NCBI RefSeq assembly: GCF_013141775.1
Contig: NZ_WHOB01000016.1
Location: forward strand, 248,001 to 312,000
Direction: 5' to 3'
Source: Paenibacillus phytohabitans
GTDB taxonomy: Bacteria > Bacillota > Bacilli > Paenibacillales > Paenibacillaceae
DNA length: 64,000 nt
The position numbers were made by a program, and so were the translations under genes. Positions within the stretch are counted from its first letter, which is position 1; every line of letters begins with the position of its first letter. Below are positions 61,603-64,000 of the stretch, piece by piece. The notes beneath the pieces were generated by a model. It made no database searches. It was given only the letters and a program-made list of their open reading frames with translations, and was not told where the DNA came from.

Positions 61603-64000
61603 TTACAGCCGGACTTTTTTCAGCTGTTCTTTAATGCTTTTCACCGGGTCGCCCAGGAATATCCGGGTATGCGCAGGTGTGCCTTCACGGATTTGGATCG
61701 CCAGGTTATTCAGATTCCGGATCAGCCCGAGCCGTTCACTTTCCTCCATCTGAAACTGGACACCGTACTCATACACCGCGCCATTCTCCAATTCGTGGGT
61801 CCAGGCAATTTTGCCCAACAGATGGGTTGGCTGATGCAGAATCTCGGTTTCAAACTTAAGCAGAATATTGTCGTTCACCGGCAGCTTATAGCCCATCACG
61901 AATTTCAATCCGCCCGGCCCGATATTGGTCAGATATACCTCGGTACTTCCGAGATCTACCTCCCTGCCCTTAAACGTACTTATCGTCATTCCGGCAACGA
62001 GCGGATTGGCTAAATCTACGCGGAAGTATTCCCGGCGGTTACTGACTGGCGGGATTTCTGTTACTCCCGGGCTCGGGTTGGCCATATGCTTCTCGCGAAG
62101 CAGCATTCCCAAGGCTTCCGGTTCAACCGGACGGCTGAAATAATAACCCTGTATCTCATCACACTGCTGCTCCTTTAAATACTCATACTGCGCCTCCGTC
62201 TCCACACCCTCAGCCACAACATTCATTTTTAGCGCCTTGGCCAGATTCAGAATGCACTCAATAATGCTTTGGTTCACAGGGTCAGTCAAAATTTCTTCCA
62301 CAAAGGCCTTGTCAATTTTCACCGTATCCAGCGCTAACCGCTTAAGCATATATAAAGAAGAATAGCCCGTCCCAAAGTCATCAAGTGAAACTTTAATCTT
62401 CCGTTTTCTAAGCTCCTCCAGCAATTGAATGACTTCCCTCTCATTGGTCATGAAGGAGCTCTCCGTGATTTCAATCTCCAGATATTCGGGAGCCAGCCCG
62501 GACCCGGCGAGAATTTCATCAATCGTCTGCAGAATATTCTGCTGGAACAGCTGCTGCACCGAGAAATTAACGGATACCGTAATATGCGGCAGCCCCATCT
62601 CCTGCCATTGCTTGTTCTGCCGGCAAGCTTCCCGGAGCACCCATTCTCCGATAGGCACTATAAGTCCGCTCTCTTCTGCAATCGGGATGAACTCCGCCGG
62701 CGACACCAGCCCCCAGTCCGGATGATTCCAGCGGATCAGCGCCTCGGCACCGAGAATTTCCCGGGTCTGCGTATCCACTCGCGGCATATATTGCAGGAAC
62801 AGCTCCTGTTTCTCCAGGGCTTTGCGCAGATCATTGGTCATGGTGAATATTTTGAAAGACTGGATGTTCAGCGATGAGGAATAGCACTGGGCCTGGTCCC
62901 TCCCCTGAGACTTGGCATGATATAGAGCAGAATCTGCATTCAGCAGGAGCCGGTCAACCGAATCCCCATCCTCCGGGAAAATACTGATCCCCATACTCAG
63001 CGTGATATTAAGCTCAAAGCCTGCTATTAAATAATCTTCCTTGGTACGGCTGATAATGGACTCGGACAGGAAGATTGCCTCACGGTGGCTCTCCACTTCC
63101 GGCAGAATAATACAGAACTCATCCCCGCTTAACCGGTATGCCACCCATCCATTTTCAAGGCTTTCCTGCAGTTTGACGGCAAACTGTTTGAGCAATGTGT
63201 CACCTATAGTGTGCCCCAGAATATCATTGACGGCCTTAAAGCGATCCAGATCAATCAGGAGCACCGCAAGCTTTTTATTATAAAATGAGGCCAGTCTTAA
63301 CTGTTGATCCAGCTGCTCTTCAAACATCCGCCGATTGGGAAGCCCCGTCAGATAATCGTGATACGCCAAATACTCTGTTTCCTGCTCCGTTTCCTTCCGC
63401 TCGGTAATATCCAGGACAGTGCCAACGATTGCATCCTCATTGATGTGTAATATCCGGGTGTAATGTACTTCACAATAAATAAGGCTGCCATCCGGCTTGA
63501 CGGCTCTATGTATCATTGTGCGGTTAAATTGCCCTTCCGTTAAACCCAGCATCTTGGTGGATACCGTATCGCGGTCCCCCGGGTAGATGGAATCCAATAC
63601 CTGCCGTCCCATCAAGCTAACGTTCCCCAGCATTCGTTCAAGATGAGGATTAGCATAGATATATATTCCATTTTGGACAATAAAAACACCTACTATCGAC
63701 TGCTCCACAATACTCCGGTATTTAGCCTCCGCTTCCAGCAGATGCCGCTCCATGGACTTTTGTTCTGTTACATTTTTGGCTATGCCATAGATACCCACCA
63801 GCTCATTAGCAATCATTACAGGAATATTCGTTACAAAAATATCAATAGCCGTGCCATCCTTATGCCTGGCTGTCAGCTCATAGCTTCGCGGGCTTACGGT
63901 TTTTATCACTTCTGCAATAACCTTTCTGGAGAGGCTGACCTGCTCCGGATCAATCAGGCGTTCAAAGCTGGCATGGACCAGCTCGCCCTCGGTATATCCA
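61603..64000 (-). CDS. PAS-PAS-GGDEF-EAL-PilZ c-di-GMP signalling protein, 5' end outside window
   Basis: At least 799 residues; the frame is open to 64000, so the gene starts beyond the window. Order: a PAS domain cut by the edge, a second PAS ([17 protein letters not shown]), GGDEF (SGDEF in place of GGDEF), EAL ([37 protein letters not shown] all intact) and a C-terminal PilZ domain (RREYFRV and TNIGPGGL in place of the usual D-x-S-x-x-G). The EAL side looks able to hydrolyse c-di-GMP, while PilZ could bind it as a regulatory signal. Soluble in the visible part. Confidence 0.93.
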   Translation of the reverse strand, partial: GYTEGELVHASFERLIDPEQVSLSRKVIAEVIKTVSPRSYELTARHKDGTAIDIFVTNIPVMIANELVGIYGIAKNVTEQKSMERHLLEAEAKYRSIVEQSIVGVFIVQNGIYIYANPHLERMLGNVSLMGRQVLDSIYPGDRDTVSTKMLGLTEGQFNRTMIHRAVKPDGSLIYCEVHYTRILHINEDAIVGTVLDITERKETEQETEYLAYHDYLTGLPNRRMFEEQLDQQLRLASFYNKKLAVLLIDLDRFKAVNDILGHTIGDTLLKQFAVKLQESLENGWVAYRLSGDEFCIILPEVESHREAIFLSESIISRTKEDYLIAGFELNITLSMGISIFPEDGDSVDRLLLNADSALYHAKSQGRDQAQCYSSSLNIQSFKIFTMTNDLRKALEKQELFLQYMPRVDTQTREILGAEALIRWNHPDWGLVSPAEFIPIAEESGLIVPIGEWVLREACRQNKQWQEMGLPHITVSVNFSVQQLFQQNILQTIDEILAGSGLAPEYLEIEITESSFMTNEREVIQLLEELRKRKIKVSLDDFGTGYSSLYMLKRLALDTVKIDKAFVEEILTDPVNQSIIECILNLAKALKMNVVAEGVETEAQYEYLKEQQCDEIQGYYFSRPVEPEALGMLLREKHMANPSPGVTEIPPVSNRREYFRVDLANPLVAGMTISTFKGREVDLGSTEVYLTNIGPGGLKFVMGYKLPVNDNILLKFETEILHQPTHLLGKIAWTHELENGAVYEYGVQFQMEESERLGLIRNLNNLAIQIREGTPAHTRIFLGDPVKSIKEQLKKVRL

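Overview
The window is a chromosomal stretch of a spore-forming, polysaccharide-degrading Firmicute, most probably a Paenibacillus. The evidence is the family content: an SLH-anchored surface arabinanase, a GerA-type germinant receptor, YesM/YesN-type two-component regulators, many glycoside hydrolases paired with AraC regulators, GGAGG ribosome-binding sites and a perfect CIRCE operator. No rRNA, tRNA, insertion sequence, prophage or CRISPR array was seen. Both window edges cut genes: an L-cysteine desulfidase at the left and a PAS-GGDEF-EAL-PilZ protein at the right.

Layout. 1-6.4 kb: desulfidase (3' end missing) and a 1583-residue SLH/GH43/LamG surface protein. 7-10 kb: gnd and zwf of the oxidative pentose phosphate pathway, divergent from an HxlR regulator. 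10-15.7 kb: an MFS transporter and a split germinant-receptor locus (A, C and a small D-like protein on one strand, B divergent on the other). 15.7-32.2 kb: a hemicellulose locus with a GH43 beta-xylosidase, a GH88 unsaturated glucuronyl hydrolase, a GH52 beta-xylosidase, two AraC regulators, and a transport/sensing block (two permeases, two near-duplicate solute-binding lipoproteins, histidine kinase, response regulator). This block resembles the Geobacillus xynDCEFG arrangement. 32.5-34.3 kb: a frameshifted AraC remnant, a DUF218 protein and a 41-bp tandem repeat array. 34.3-37.6 kb: a phosphotransferase, YbaK, YolD-like and aspartate ammonia-lyase genes. 37.8-42.2 kb: an unrecognised large protein, divergent from kduI-deoR-kduD (unsaturated uronate catabolism). 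42.4-48.3 kb: two coupled unknown genes, a Nudix hydrolase, a GH42 beta-galactosidase with divergent AraC, and a histidine phosphatase. 48.8-53.3 kb: a heterodimeric ABC exporter divergent from a LysR regulator. 53.7-64 kb: a small secreted protein, htpG under CIRCE control, a GyrI-like protein, an MBL hydrolase, LysR/dapA, a DEAD-box helicase and the c-di-GMP protein.

How the genes fit together. Arabinan, xylan and galactan side chains would be cut at the cell surface, imported as oligosaccharides, cleaved by cytoplasmic GH43, GH52, GH42 and GH88 enzymes, and fed to central metabolism. Uronates would go through KduI/KduD. Most of these genes have a dedicated divergent regulator, and cre-like boxes upstream of several suggest carbon catabolite control.

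The most unusual non-coding signal is a 182-bp dispersed element present three times (about 19.7, 48.4 and 53.5 kb). Each copy carries four copies of a short GTTGTA-containing unit in the same order, orientation and spacing. A second repeat class, a 41-bp tandem array with the core GCGGACTGAGATTC, lies at 33.9-34.2 kb. Coordinates use starts chosen from ribosome-binding sites where these differ from the longest open frame.
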